Counted from the stretch's first letter, positions 35,737 through 46,641 are shown. The stretch is DNA of 64,000 nucleotides from Aselliscus stoliczkanus (GCA_033961575.1 CM066735.1:87113449-87177448), one strand, 5' to 3'. Notes: generated by a model from the letters alone, not told the origin. Translations and numbers: made by a program.

Positions 35737-36187
35737 GGCCGGCCAAGTGGCGCATTGGTTAAGCGCTGGTTTTGGGATGCCAGCGGCCCCGGTTCGGATC
35801 CCACATGAGGGCCAGTGACACTGCCCTCTACAGCTAACAACAGCTCCACCTGGAGCTGGGCTGTGCGAGCCCCGGTGATGGTGTGGGCTGCAGCCCCTGC
35901 TGCAGTGGGCTGCCATAGGCTACAGTGAGTGGCCTGCAGCCAGCGTGAGCGGCTGGCAGCCAAGCATGAGCTGCCAATAGCCGTGGTGAGTGACATCCAG
36001 AGGCCAGCGACCGATCTGCCTCATCCGGGAAGAGCGCAATGACGATACCAACAGTGAAGCAACATCCTCCGCAACTAAACTGAAGAACAAAAAGACAGCA
36101 ACTTGTCTGTTCCCCTTCCCCGATTTCCCAAACGCTGTTCCCCTCCGCCAATTCCCCAATAAAATCTTAAAAAAAAAAAAAAAAAAA
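35737..36187 (+). mobile_element. Composite long SINE, copy 1
   Basis: The usual tRNA-derived head (GGCCGGCCAAGTGGCGCATT, GTTAAGCGCTGG, box B GGTTCGGATCC) runs through GACACTGCCCTC. Where short copies stop, it continues into a 300-bp body rich in CTGCAG/GAGCTG words. The tail reads CAACTAAACTGAAGAACAA, CAACTTGTCTGTTCCCC and CCAATAAAATCTT, then about 25 A. The tail resembles bat Ves-type SINEs and carries a poly(A) signal. The 11-bp target-site duplication AAAAGTTGCTT at 35726-35736 and 36188-36198 is perfect. It also contains a GAGCGGCTGGCAGCC segment absent from copy 2. Confidence 0.93.
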
Positions 36188-36199
36188 AAAAGTTGCTTA

Positions 36200-36865
36200 A
36201 AAAAAGATGGTTGATTGTAAATTCCAATATTAAAGTAATGTTATAACTTTCTTTCTCCTAGTGACTACTGATTAATGGTTTAAGAAAACAGCTGAGACAA
36301 ATTAGGAGATACTACTAGTGATTGAAGCATGTGTGGTCCAAATTTGAATTGTAATAGAATATAAAAACATTAATGTAGATAAAAACAATCAAATCTGGCC
36401 TTGGAAGGAAATTTCCAGGATAAAGACTCAGGATAAAATCATAATGGGCTATAGTTCAAGAGTATTAATCAAGTATAGAAGCAAAAATAATTTAAACAAT
36501 GGACATTAACTTCAACAAAGTTTAACTAAGCATCTACTATGTGCCTAAATAATCAAGAATACTGCATAAATATTCTCAACCTTGTCCTCACGTAGACTTA
36601 GCAAGTCAGTGTCTATCAAACATCAACCGTTCATATATGACCTTAGCGTTTTCTCATATCTGAATACCAATTTTTAGGAAAAGTTATTAAATAATTTTCT
36701 TCAAGTTAACTCAGGTTTTTTTCCATAATGCAACTTTATTATAATTTGAAACAATACATATGAAAGCTCATGTTTATTTTGTTTCTACTACCTTTTCAAA
36801 AAAATACACACTATCGTCTGACTCTACATTTTTTTTTTTCGTAGCACTTACAACTGTGGTAGGCG
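36200..36865. other. No gene seen; upstream flank
   Basis: AT-rich. A short MIR/L2-type word (AGCATCTACTATGTGCC) lies near 36530. Confidence 0.35.
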
Positions 36866-36869
36866 TATC

Positions 36870-37210
36870 TGGTTTTCTGTTACTGCCAGGATTACCAATT
36901 CACATTTTTGCACTTCATTAAAAGGAGGCATGACCATGTGGCTTGCTCTTGCCAATAAAACATGAAGCAGAGTCAACACATTTAAAAGCTTTTAACTGTT
37001 GCTGTTTAATTTTCCAGCCCATTCTTCTCTGGATGGAAGGATGAGCTGATAAGGAGGAAACATCTTGGAAGGCTGAGAACAACCACCTTGAATAGTCACC
37101 TGCACCAGTCACTCATTGTCATGAGCAAAAAATCAGCATTGATTGTATTACACTATTGAGATGTGGTGACTTCACCACAGCATCACCTAGCCTAACCCTG
37201 ACTAATAGGA
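36870..37210 (+). repeat. Ancient MLT1-type LTR-like remnant
   Basis: TTGCTCTTGCCAATAAAACA, GAAGCAGAGTCAACACA and the end words CACAGCATCACCTAGCCTAA..CTGACTAATAGG follow the pattern of MaLR/MLT1-type solitary LTRs common to mammals. The family name is tentative. It is an inert fossil with no retroviral coding sequence. Confidence 0.45.
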
Positions 37211-37654
37211 TATTACGTGTAACTTGGGTCTATATTTGTTGGTTTCCTTGTATCCCTGCACTATTATCTAAGGTCCACAAGGGCAGCAGACATATCTATC
37301 ATGTTCATTGTTATATTCCCAGCACCTAGAAAAAATTCTTGGGATGAAATGCACACTTAATAAATGTTTAAGTAAATGAATAAAATGTTCACCTAAAATC
37401 ATCTCATTTATCTATCTATGGTTAATGTATGATATTTGATGAAACAATAAAAGCTAAAATGAGACGTATGCTCAAAAAGTAAAAACTGTTTTCTCAGAGA
37501 ACTGCTACAGCACTGAGTGTGCAAAGAAGGAAAGGTTTTGTGTTTTTGTGTGTGCTGCCTATTGGATGTGAGCACGAGAGTATGGGGTTGACTAGTTAAG
37601 AAAGCAAGAAGGTGAAGTAGGAAATGAACTAAAACACAAATGGCTTACTACATA

Positions 37655-37860
37655 CTGGACCCTGTAAGAGAAGTTTATAAATGTTTCCTTAGTTAACACT
37701 CACACACACCTGGAAAGTCAGTATGATTTTTCAGATTTTACAAATGAGAAAATGGGGATGGAGGGGGTGTAATTACCCTATCCAAGTTCACCCAGTTATA
37801 ACATGGTAGAAGACTATTTATGATTCATTTCTGTATAAAACCCAATCCCAGGTTTTCTGC
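37655..37860 (-). repeat. MIR-like SINE remnant
   Basis: TTTACAAATGAGAAAATGGG, then ACCCTATCCAAGTTCACCCA and GTTATAAC, match MIR read in the reverse orientation. Confidence 0.55.
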
Positions 37861-38372
37861 TCAGCATCACTGATTGAAATTGTAAATGCTTTATACCAAA
37901 ATTGGATGAGACAATCTTTGTATACAAAACAGACAACTCACAGTCTACATACAAGACTTAAATAAGTCGGTGTGTCTTCATAGAAACAGATGGTGTTGAA
38001 CAGAGAAACAACTGGAAAGAAAGAGTATGACCTTCTATCAAACAGCATAAACTGTATTTGGATGTCAGGTATGATGGTGAATTGTATGTGTCAACTTGAC
38101 TAGGCTATGGTGCCCAGTTGTTACATCAAACATGAGTTTAGACGTTGCTGTGAAGCATTTTTTAAAGATGTGATTAACGTTTAAATCAGTAGATTTTCAA
38201 TAAAGCAGATCATTCTCCATAATGTGGGTGGGCCTCATCCAATCAGTTGAAGATTTTAAGAATAAAGACAGAGATCCTTCAAGAAGGAAGGAATTCTGCC
38301 CCCAGACTGCCTTTGGACTCAATAAGCAACTCAATTCTTCCCCATGTCTCCAGACTGCCAATTTAACCTGAA

Positions 38373-38415
<43 letters not shown>
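38373..38415 (+). repeat. (TATC)n microsatellite
   Basis: About 10 TATC units. Confidence 0.95.
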
Positions 38416-38495
38416 ATGTATATCTTTCTTTTTTTTGATTTGCCAGCCCCAAAATCGCATGAGCCAACTTTTAAAAATCAATCTCTGTATATATC

Positions 38496-38728
38496 AGGGA
38501 TGCCAATAAAATGTATACAAGTAGACACTTTAGTCAACATTGCTCAAGCAGTAGTTTGCCATGATCAGAAGTGTCTGGATGCTGATGGTAACCACTTTGA
38601 GCACCTCTTGTAATTGCAGAAGTCAAATGTGACTTGTATTCATTTTGTGTTATTGGTGTATATTGAGTATTACAATTTGAATACAGTTTTCCTTTCTTAA
38701 ATGTGTATACATTTTTTTGGCACCCTCT
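38496..38728 (+). mobile_element. Mariner-derived MITE, copy 1
   Basis: The terminal inverted repeats read inward as (G)GGTGCCAAAAAAATGTATAC; the right one is preceded by CTTTCTTAAATGTG. Between them lies only the C-terminal end of a mariner transposase (QKCLDADGNHFEHLL, then a stop) plus the 3' untranslated part. The left repeat is joined directly to this tail, so most of the transposase is gone. Copy 2 at 46186 has the same junction. TA-containing flanks fit mariner target choice. Confidence 0.82.
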
Positions 38729-38739
38729 GTGTATGTGTG

Positions 38740-38774
38740 TGTGCACATGTGCGCGCGCACACACACACACACAT
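38740..38774 (+). repeat. (GT)n(GC)n(CA)n alternating purine-pyrimidine tract
   Basis: GTGTGTGTGCACATG is followed by GCGCGCGCACACAC, a self-complementary, Z-DNA-prone run directly next to the MITE end. Confidence 0.9.
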
Positions 38775-38839
38775 TCACACATGCATCTTACTGGTTGTGC
38801 TTCTCTGAAGAGCCCTGGCTAATACAATAGGTTAATACA

Positions 38840-40190
38840 ACAAAAGGAAATGTGACAGCAAGGAAGGTCAGTGAAATGGTCACTCTTACATGTTCCTAAT
38901 AAATGTCTATAATTCTTTTTAATACATGGCCTTAAAAATCTTCACCTTTGTCACCCAGTAATTATAGTTCTAGGAATCCAAAACAGAACATCATTAGAAG
39001 TTTAAGAATATGAAATTAAAAACCTGAATGTCCAACTCTAGTTGGTTAAATAAAAACAAAATAGAATATAATTCAACCATTAACATCATACTTAGAAGAC
39101 ACTTTGACAATATGGGAAATGCTTAAGTTGAATAGCTAATGGAAAAAAACACACAATAAAACATTGTATATGCTTTCTACAATGAAATATAAACACATAG
39201 ACAAGAAAATAGAAGTACATCAAAATAAAAACAGTGGAACTTTTTCTCTTTGATGGGGTTATAGGTGATTTTACTTCTCTTTTTGACAAATGTACATATT
39301 TTCCAATTTGTCTTAAAATAAGCAAACATTTTATTTTAAATAAATATTATTTTTAAATACGTATATTCCTATATGGTTTTATTAGATGATGGGAAACTTT
39401 TAAACACCCAGAGGTGACGATATCAAAATAAATTATATGTGTAATTTAAGTAGCCATTTCCTTCTTATGTGCATCAGGCATCAATTTAAGAAAAGATTAA
39501 ATCTTTCTTTAAAGTCTAGGAGCATCAATTCTACATCAAAATGTGTCAAAACTCTCATTTAAGACCTAAAAACAAATATTCTTATTAATGAAATAATAAC
39601 AGCTATCAATGACATATTTTCAGAAGGATTAAAATAAACTTGCCTAAGTACCCAAGACTTTCATTTTTTTTTTTTTAAACATCAACTAATTCTGCCTTTG
39701 TACATGTAAGTTTCTCATAAAGTTATTTGTAAAAAAAAAATTGATGGATGTATCTCTGTCAGCTTGTTTATAATTTTTTGTAGAAATAAGCACTTTTTTT
39801 TTTGTCTATCACTGTGTCTCCCTGTATATTTCCATGCAAAAATTCCTGTAGTTGCTGTCCATTGAGGCAATTTTGTCCTGATGTAGGTGGCAAATTCTAA
39901 TGGCCCTTCTTACAAGCATACCTTCTGCCATGACTTGTGCCATCAATGAACCAGACCTTTAGAAAACACTAACTAAAAGCCTCCAAGTAGGAAAAGATGA
40001 ATAGCTGCTTTATCGCATGGAAAACACATTTTTCTAAAAGGAATATTATCACTTTGTATTGACCGCCCAGCTTCCAGCTGCCAATAGCTAAGCAAGTCGG
40101 GTCAATATGACCAGGTTTGATTGTCTGTGCTGATTCTTCTCCGTGGAAAAATCCAGACTTGCAGAAACCCAGGCCGAAAGCTACTATTAA
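38840..40190. other. No gene seen; upstream flank
   Basis: AT-rich. An 8-bp inverted pair TATTGACC/GGTCAATA lies at 40057-40064 and 40100-40107. No exon was recognised. Confidence 0.35.
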
Positions 40191-40194
40191 TTAG

Positions 40195-40408
40195 AATTAC
40201 CAGATAAAATACCATATATCTAGTTAAATTTGAATTTCAGACAAATGATGATGATGAATACATTTTTTAATAAGAATGTCCCAAATACTGCATATGATAT
40301 GTCTTCTGAAATATTTAGGTGATTCTTATGAAAAGAATTTATTGCTTGTGTGAGATTCAAATTTAGCTGAGTGTTTTGTATTTCTTAATTTCTAAATCTG
40401 GCAAACCT
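40195..40408. repeat. Palindromic hairpin repeat, decayed
   Basis: Left-arm words CCAGATAAAATACC, AGTTAAATTTGAATTTCAG match the complement of right-arm words TGAGATTCAAATTTAGCTGA, TTTTGTATTTCTTAATT and TAAATCTGGC. It looks like one of the hairpin DNA repeats widespread in placental mammals, now about 20% diverged between arms. Confidence 0.6.
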
Positions 40409-40409
40409 A

Positions 40410-41027
40410 CTCTTAATTGATGCACGGAGACAGTTTACAGGCCTTTCAAGGACACCAGAATTGGTAGAGTTCAAATTTAATGACAAATAGCAATGCTTAG
40501 TATTTCCAATCTTCTTTACACTCAAACCAGGTAAACCAAAACTGTCCTGTAATTAAGTCTCCCTTAAGAGAAGTCAACCACAGTTGTGTCCCCAGTATTA
40601 ATCCATACATGTTCCAAGAACTCTGTTTTTGTTGTAATGATAAACATGTTTCTGTTTTTTGTTTTGTTTTAGCATGAGGGAATGTTTTTTTTCCCCAAAA
40701 CTGTTATGCACCATAATAAAGTGCCGATCAAGAAGGAGATGCCCTGATTCCCCATCCCTGATATCAGAAATGTCCAATTTAGAGAACTGGACAAATGTGC
40801 AAAATACAAGAGGGAAAGAGAGGAAGGCCAGTCCACACACAAGTGCTGGTCAGCAGACTTGTATGTTCATGGCCAGCAAGTACAAGGATCTAGATTAAGT
40901 GTCTACCAACTTTATAGGAATTTGTCAGATAAATTTTATGCCTCTTGTCTCTAAGTAATAAAAGTTTGGACTTATTTTTTGAAACCCTGCTTTTTGCATT
41001 TCACTTTTCTAATAATAATTTCTAGTG
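40410..41027. other. No gene seen; upstream flank
   Basis: Nothing recognised. Confidence 0.35.
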
Positions 41028-41029
41028 TA

Positions 41030-41594
41030 TAAGGTTGGACAATTAAGTTCACGAACTCATCCTAGGAAAAGTGTTACATCTCTCATTGCTGAATATCACT
41101 ATGGTCACCTTCGAAGTCCTCCCCTTGGGAAGCTATGCACCGACACCAGCGCCTAGTCCACCCTTCAAAGCAATTTTGGAACTCTTTCTGGAATGGCCAT
41201 CAGAGCTGTCATCGTATTACCTTTGATGTCTTGAATGTCATGAAAATGTCTTCCTTTCAATATTTTCTTTCTCTTTGGGTAAAGAAAGAAGTCATTGGGG
41301 CCAGATCAGGTGAGTAGGCAGGGTGTTCCAACAGTTATTTGTTTGCTGGCTAAAAACTCCCTCACAGACAGTGCCCTGTGAGCTGGTGCATTGTCGTGAT
41401 GCAAGAGCCATGAATTGTTGGTGACAAGTTCAGGTCGTCTAACTTTTTCACGCAGCCTTTTCAGCACTTCCAATTAGTAAACTTGGTTAACTGTTTGTTC
41501 AATTGGTACAAATTCATAATGAATAATTCCCCTAATATCAAAAAGGTTAGCAACATCATTGCTACAAGTTCACGAACTTAATTGTCCAACCTCA
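41030..41594 (-). mobile_element. Internally deleted mariner element
   Basis: The terminal inverted repeats AGGTTGGACAATTAAGTTC and its complement lie at both ends, with a TA on each side (41028-41029 and 41595-41596), the mariner target duplication. On the minus strand the interior encodes the middle and C-terminal part of a transposase, with the family hallmark HHDNAPAHRALSVREFLA containing the second catalytic Asp. Stops and frameshifts break the rest. Nearly all sequence upstream of the catalytic centre is deleted next to the 41594 end. At 565 bp against about 1.3 kb for intact mariners, it is non-autonomous. Confidence 0.92.
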
Positions 41595-41599
41595 TATTT

Positions 41600-42175
41600 T
41601 ATAAAAACTATCAGCTAGGGTCAGTTAGAAAAGAACAAAAGCCAGTCTTCCATGACAGATAGTTTGAAACGTACTGATCTAGAAAATATACAACTGTCTT
41701 ATTTCCTTTCATTTCCATTTGCACACTTCCAGTGGTGAAAAAGTTACAATTTTGTATTAATATTTACTAATTGCAATGCAAAGAATAATGAAGCCTGCAT
41801 GAACGATAAAGAACAAATTTAATTCCCTGAAATTTACCTTTCTTGTTTTCCTAACTCATTCTCTTTTCTGTGTCTACCCCTTACCTTCTAGCCTGCGCCA
41901 CCTTTCTGACCCTAGGGAAGATTTTAAAAGTACTAAACCCAAAGCCAGGATGTGGGGGCTTCTGGACTCCGAGTGACTGATGCTGCCAAGATCAATTCTC
42001 TAGCTGGAGCCTCAGTTATCTTGGGTATAAAATGCAGGTGGGAGTTAGGGTGTTTAAGGTCCATTTCTGACTCTGATACTCCACAATGCCAGGACACACT
42101 TGTTGATGAGACTGCATCTCCATGGCTACAGGGGTACACAGGCTGGCCTCTGAGGGAATGGCCAGGCTCACTCCA
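41600..42175. other. No gene seen; upstream flank
   Basis: Nothing recognised as an exon or young repeat. Confidence 0.35.
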
Positions 42176-42179
42176 GCAG

Positions 42180-42380
42180 CACAAGGTGGACACTCTTCAG
42201 CTAGGCGCTTTATGTGACGCCCAGTCGTTCCCAGCAGCTGCGTGCTGGGAGGCCCCCACTCCAAAAATAGCTCCACAAATTATAATTTGCCTTCTAGAGA
42301 GGACATCTCCATGAACAGCACTGAATCATTGCCATACGATTAGCCTGACGCTTTTGCCAGTGCCTCGACAACAGTTTAAC
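42180..42380. promoter_or_regulatory. Possible conserved noncoding element
   Basis: It retains CpGs and has the dense unique words TAGGCGCTTTATGTGACGCC and CCATACGATTAGCCTGACGC, with an MEF2/CArG-like CTCCAAAAATAGCTC near 42259. Function is unproven; the call rests on composition and motif only. Confidence 0.25.
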
Positions 42381-42384
42381 CTCT

Positions 42385-45070
42385 GGAAGTCTAGATGCAC
42401 CATCCGTCCCACCCAGGGGCTTCCAGTATGCCGAACGTGTCTGCTCATTATATAGTCAGGACACATAATGATTTGTTTTTCTTTAAGAAAGTTTATGACC
42501 GGAGGTAATGGGAGGAACATAAATGTACTGACTGTTTACTGAGACTCGTAAATGCTAAGAACTCAGACAAATAATTGTCACTTGGAGATTTGTTCTTCCA
42601 GTGGAGGATCTTCATTTTTAGCAATTTAACTACTAAAAGTTTACCCACCTTGAGGAGAATTATTTAGTAGGAAATAAAACTCAGCCCCTATTTCATTCCC
42701 TGCTCTGCCAACTTTCATCCTTTCAGAAAACCTGCTTTCACATAAAATGTGCAGATGGTAGCTTGTTACATAGGTCTAGTATAACTGAGAGGTAATTAGG
42801 ACAAGCTAAACCTCTCAATAATAATGCCACGTTTTTAACATTAGCAGAGCTCAGGTTCAAAATTAACTGATGTGTTTTCTGTGATTTCCTCTTTGAGAGA
42901 TAAACTTTGTTACCTACAAATGATCAAGAAAGGGGAAAAAAGAAGTTAGGTTATCTATTCTGACCATTAAAAAAAACAACAAGTGGTAAAGCTCAGGCCA
43001 GTATTTAACAAGTACAATCAGAAGCTCACACATCTCTTCCGTGTTAAGAACAGTGTTCATTTCTGGCTAGGATGGGCCACTGGCCGAGCTCATCTCAGGG
43101 GACTTTCTGGGATAGTTTGGCACTCCAGGGTGGAGAAGCTAGTGTGATGGTCCTGGGACTTTGGTACCCCTGACCTCCCATCTTAACTGCCACAGTGACA
43201 GGTAAATGGTGACATTATGGGGGAGGAGGGGCTGGAGGATGGGGAGTGGAGAGGGGGCATAGATGCTGCAAGTAAGTCAGTGTGTAGGTGGCCTACGGGT
43301 GGCTTCTTCCCTCCCACAGTGGACAGTTGCATTAAATATGATAGTTAACCTCTCATCACCCACTCCAGCCATGGCCATTCTGTCAGGTTCCCCAGCATGC
43401 CGCCTTGTCAAGCAAAGAGTCAGATGTGAGCCACTCCAACAAAAGAAAAACATTCTAATGCTGACTAAGATCCCTGCCCAGCTCATCTCCTTTCCTTCCT
43501 CTATATCCAGTGCGAAAAGAAAGTGAGAGCTTTCCAGGGCTGGAAATGTATGAGAGCAAACAACCTCTTGCAGGGAGGGCACAGGACCCTGCTTTGTGGA
43601 GTGGCATGAAGGAACCTAGGGACCTCAGCGTATCTCCAAAAGGAGCAGCTGGGAAAGGAGACATCTGGCTTGGAGATGCCTCTTGTTACTCCTCTTAGGA
43701 TAGAAACACTGAATTCTCCATCCATAAAAGAGGGAAAGTTATTGACAGGAACAGAGGGAAGCCAGTCTATTTCTCAGAGAAATGGACTCCCATCAAACCA
43801 CGACCTGATGTGAGATGCCTACTCTTTGTTTCTCTCTGATGAGGGGTGTGGGGGAGCCTATGCCAATGTTGGAATCATACTGGCATGGACAATAAAATAA
43901 ATTCTTCCATTCCCTCCTGAGAGAGAGGTACACGTTACCAAGGACAGGGCACACAGGCATGGGATCACTGTGCTCAAATGGACCTGTGGATTCCGTGTGT
44001 AGTCATCACACATTTTTTTCTACAAACATGAAAGGCCACTGCCCAACTCCAGCTTATTTATTTTTGCTACAAGCTCTAAAAATTTGTTTAGTTTCTGGGT
44101 AAAGAAACAATGCTTGTGTCAAGCTCCATAGAAAAACGACACAGTATTGTTCCACAAGGTCATACTGAAAGGATCTATCTATTCTGACCAGGGATAAATG
44201 TATTGCATTCAATATGTTTGGTTCGGGAAATCTCTTTTTGACAACTCCAGGATAACCAATTGTCTGTTATACCATGTCCTTGCTAAGAAGAGCTGATGGA
44301 GAAATATTTAAGCTCCCCATCCATAAACACTCCTCTCCTCCAAGAACTGGAAAGGACTGATCTTCTCAAGACTCTTATGTTATTTATTTTTCACTGAAGG
44401 GCTATGATTTTTATACCAGGTACAGTTTTCCTTTCGTATTTTTTGTTGTTGTTGTTTAAGTGCCTGCCTTTGAAATGACTCCTAGAATAAAGATCCTGAC
44501 CACTTGCCCTTGTTAAATATCTGGTGATCCTTTTCCCCAACAGATGGGAAGGGCCTCCTGATATGCCCCTGGCCTAATTTCAATTTGGGTAATTGCATTC
44601 TGTCGACTTGAAATTTCCCCACCAGTTTCATCTGCCTGGGATACGATGCCTCGTTCAGTCCTGAGCTGCCTGGCGTGCCGTTGGAGGCTGGGGAACAGCT
44701 GGTACATTCCACCCCAGAAGTGGATGCCTTTCAGTGGCAGGTGCAAAGGTTTGCTTTGGCCGAATACAAATTCGAACCTAGGAATAATCTTCATGGACGC
44801 TTTTGATTTTTTTCATGAACATAAGTAACTATTTGGAAACCAAAAAATACAAAAGTATCTCAAGCATGAATGGGAACTAGGAGGAAAATAAATACATTTT
44901 GACTAAAGCCAGTCTATTGTGTAATCATTGTGTACTCCATGAATCTTACAATGCTTCTAGATTTGAATTTTGACAATAAGGATAAATATTTCATATAGAG
45001 CAGGCAGCCATTCCCCTCTGAAAGAATTTCATACACATATATACATGTAAACACATATACATTCATGTAT
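42385..45070. other. No gene seen; upstream flank
   Basis: It includes a GC-richer patch (43060-43700) and a block at about 44580-44800 with CCACCCCAGAAGTGGATGCC that resembles an old exapted repeat. Overlapping frames there on both strands match nothing I know. Confidence 0.35.
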
Positions 45071-45073
45071 GTA

Positions 45074-45116
45074 TACGTGTGTGTATGTGTGTGTGTGTGC
45101 GCGTGCGCACGCGCAC
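45074..45116 (+). repeat. (GT)n(GC)n alternating tract
   Basis: GTGTATGTGTGTGTGTGTG runs into GCGCGTGCGCACGCGCAC, prone to Z-DNA. Confidence 0.92.
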
Positions 45117-45119
45117 CAA

Positions 45120-45935
45120 CTGTGTGCTCCAACTCTTTCAGTCTAGAATAAAAGCGACTTTCCCCATGAAACTATATTAGTTATTGTACGTATACCTCAT
45201 TTGAGTAACATTTTTAATTGTAATGAGCGTATTCCCTGTACCAAACTGGAAACTTAATGGTATCCTACCCATTTCTATTTCCTCAGCACACCTAGAACAT
45301 AATAGGCATTCAGTAAACAAGTTAAAATACAGATGACATAGACCAAATGTAATTTGTCTTAAGTTCTAACCCGCAAAATGCTATTTCTAAGAGCTGCAAT
45401 TTAAGGTGTATTTTTCTTAGATACATACATCTGGACAAAACCCCAGGAACTTTGGTGGCCTGTGTCACATCCCCTTGGCCACCTCAGTTCTAGGGAACAG
45501 TTTTGTGCGCCAGTGCAGAGGAGGAGCTGGTAGACGAATGCTCCCATCTCCCAGCCTTCTGGCAGACAGACAGACAGTTCTGGAAGTCCTTCTGTACCTT
45601 CTCAGGATGTCTCAGTGATACTGAACCCCACTGACCAACTTTAGCTTTTCAATTTTTTTTTCTACAAACATTTTAGCAGTGACCTTGATAACACACCATT
45701 ATATTTCTTCCTGCCACTTTCTCCATGCCATCACTCCTGTTTCAGAGAATTACATCTCAAACATACCATCTGCACCCAAGCCTTTGCCTCAGGCCCTGAA
45801 TTTGGGGGAGCCCAAATTCTGACAACTTGGGATATCACCACACTGACAGTCACACCAGCAGACTATCTACATATAAAAATACCGTATACCTGTTTGTCCC
45901 TCATTCATTTTCTATCATAGGACAGACATGCAATA
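45120..45935. other. No gene seen; upstream flank
   Basis: Nothing recognised beyond a possible MIR/L2 end near 45270-45320 (CACACCTAGAACATAATAGG). Confidence 0.35.
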
Positions 45936-45939
45936 CAAA

Positions 45940-45941
<2 letters not shown>

Positions 45942-45989
<48 letters not shown>

Positions 45990-46040
45990 GAATTTATATA
46001 TATATATATATATATATACTGACCAATTATATATATCTGA

Positions 46041-46079
<39 letters not shown>

Positions 46080-46130
46080 TATACACACTGACCATATATA
46101 TATTATATATATATATATATATATACTGAC
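45942..46130 (+). repeat. Compound (TA)n array with repeated spacers
   Basis: Four to five TA runs are separated by recurring spacers: CTGAATTTA twice (45988, 46037) and ACTGACCA/ACTGACTA three times (46018, 46087, 46125). The spacers give a higher-order period on top of the dinucleotide. Confidence 0.93.
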
Positions 46131-46185
46131 TAATTACATACTATGTCATAAAACAGGGCGGAGAACTAAGACTGTGCCTTGACAC

Positions 46186-46418
46186 TGGGGGTGCCATAAA
46201 ATGTATACTGGTGGACACTTTGGTCAACGTTGCTCAAGCAGTAATCCGCCATAATCAGAAGTGTCTGGACGCTGATGGTAACCACTTTGAACACATCCTG
46301 TAATTGCAGAAGCCAAACATGAGTCATATTCATCTTTTATTATTGGTACATATTGAGTATTACAACTTTAATAGTTTTTTCCTTTCTTAAAATGTGTATA
46401 CGTGTTTGGGCACCCTCC
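46186..46418 (+). mobile_element. Mariner-derived MITE, copy 2
   Basis: Same architecture as 38496-38728: left end GGGGTGCCATAAAATGTATAC joined directly to GGACACTTTGGTCAACGTTG, a remnant of the transposase C-terminus (GATGGTAACCACTTTGAACAC codes for DGNHFEH), and right end CTTTCTTAAAATGTGTATAC..GGGCACCCTC. It is 233 bp long with the same deletion junction. It sits next to the (TA)n array. Confidence 0.82.
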
Positions 46419-46533
46419 ATATATATTCTGAAATATTATCTTAGCTCTAAGTATCCTACCTTACCAGTGACTCAGGAGTCATTCCCAAAGTCTCATAACT
46501 AGTGGTGATTAGGTCCAGGAGTTTATGTATCAC

Positions 46534-46641
46534 TTTTTTTTTTTTTTTGAGGGCAGTGTCACTGGCCCTCATATGTGGGACCGAACCGGGGCCGCTGGCT
46601 TCCCAAGCCAGCGCTTAACCACCACACCACTCGGCCGGCCC
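46534..46641 (-). mobile_element. tRNA-derived SINE, short form
   Basis: T15 (poly(A)) at 46534-46548, then GAGGGCAGTGTCACTGGCCC, the box B complement, CCAAGCCAGCGCTTAACCAC and CGGCCGGCCC. CTCATAACTAGTGG occurs at 46642-46655 and again at 46492-46505, leaving 28 extra bases between the left duplicate and the poly(A). Confidence 0.92.

Larger units (their letters stand above)
38080..38830 (+). repeat. Ancient LTR-like repeat split by a MITE
   Basis: The left part holds GTGTCAACTTGACTAGGC, GTGGGTGGGCCTCATCCAAT and CAGTTGAAG. The right part ends TTCTCTGAAGAGCCCTGGCT plus AATAC. Both belong to a common mammalian interspersed repeat. A (TATC)n array (38373-38415) and a mariner-derived MITE (38496-38728) sit inside it. 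Exact family not certain. Confidence 0.5.

Noticed and set aside
35514..36159. Minus-strand frames of up to 160 codons
   Set aside because: They are antisense to the composite SINE; the same peptide recurs at 58465-58749 because it is the same repeat.
40057..40107. Nuclear-receptor-like inverted pair TATTGACC/GGTCAATA
   Set aside because: Only 8 bp per arm with a 35-base spacer; expected by chance in 64 kb.
44513..44828. Frames on both strands, 60-93 codons
   Set aside because: No recognised domain, no splice-site support; the region looks more like an old exapted repeat than an exon.
45928..46182. 84-codon frame of Ile-Tyr repeats
   Set aside because: Translation of the (TA)n array.
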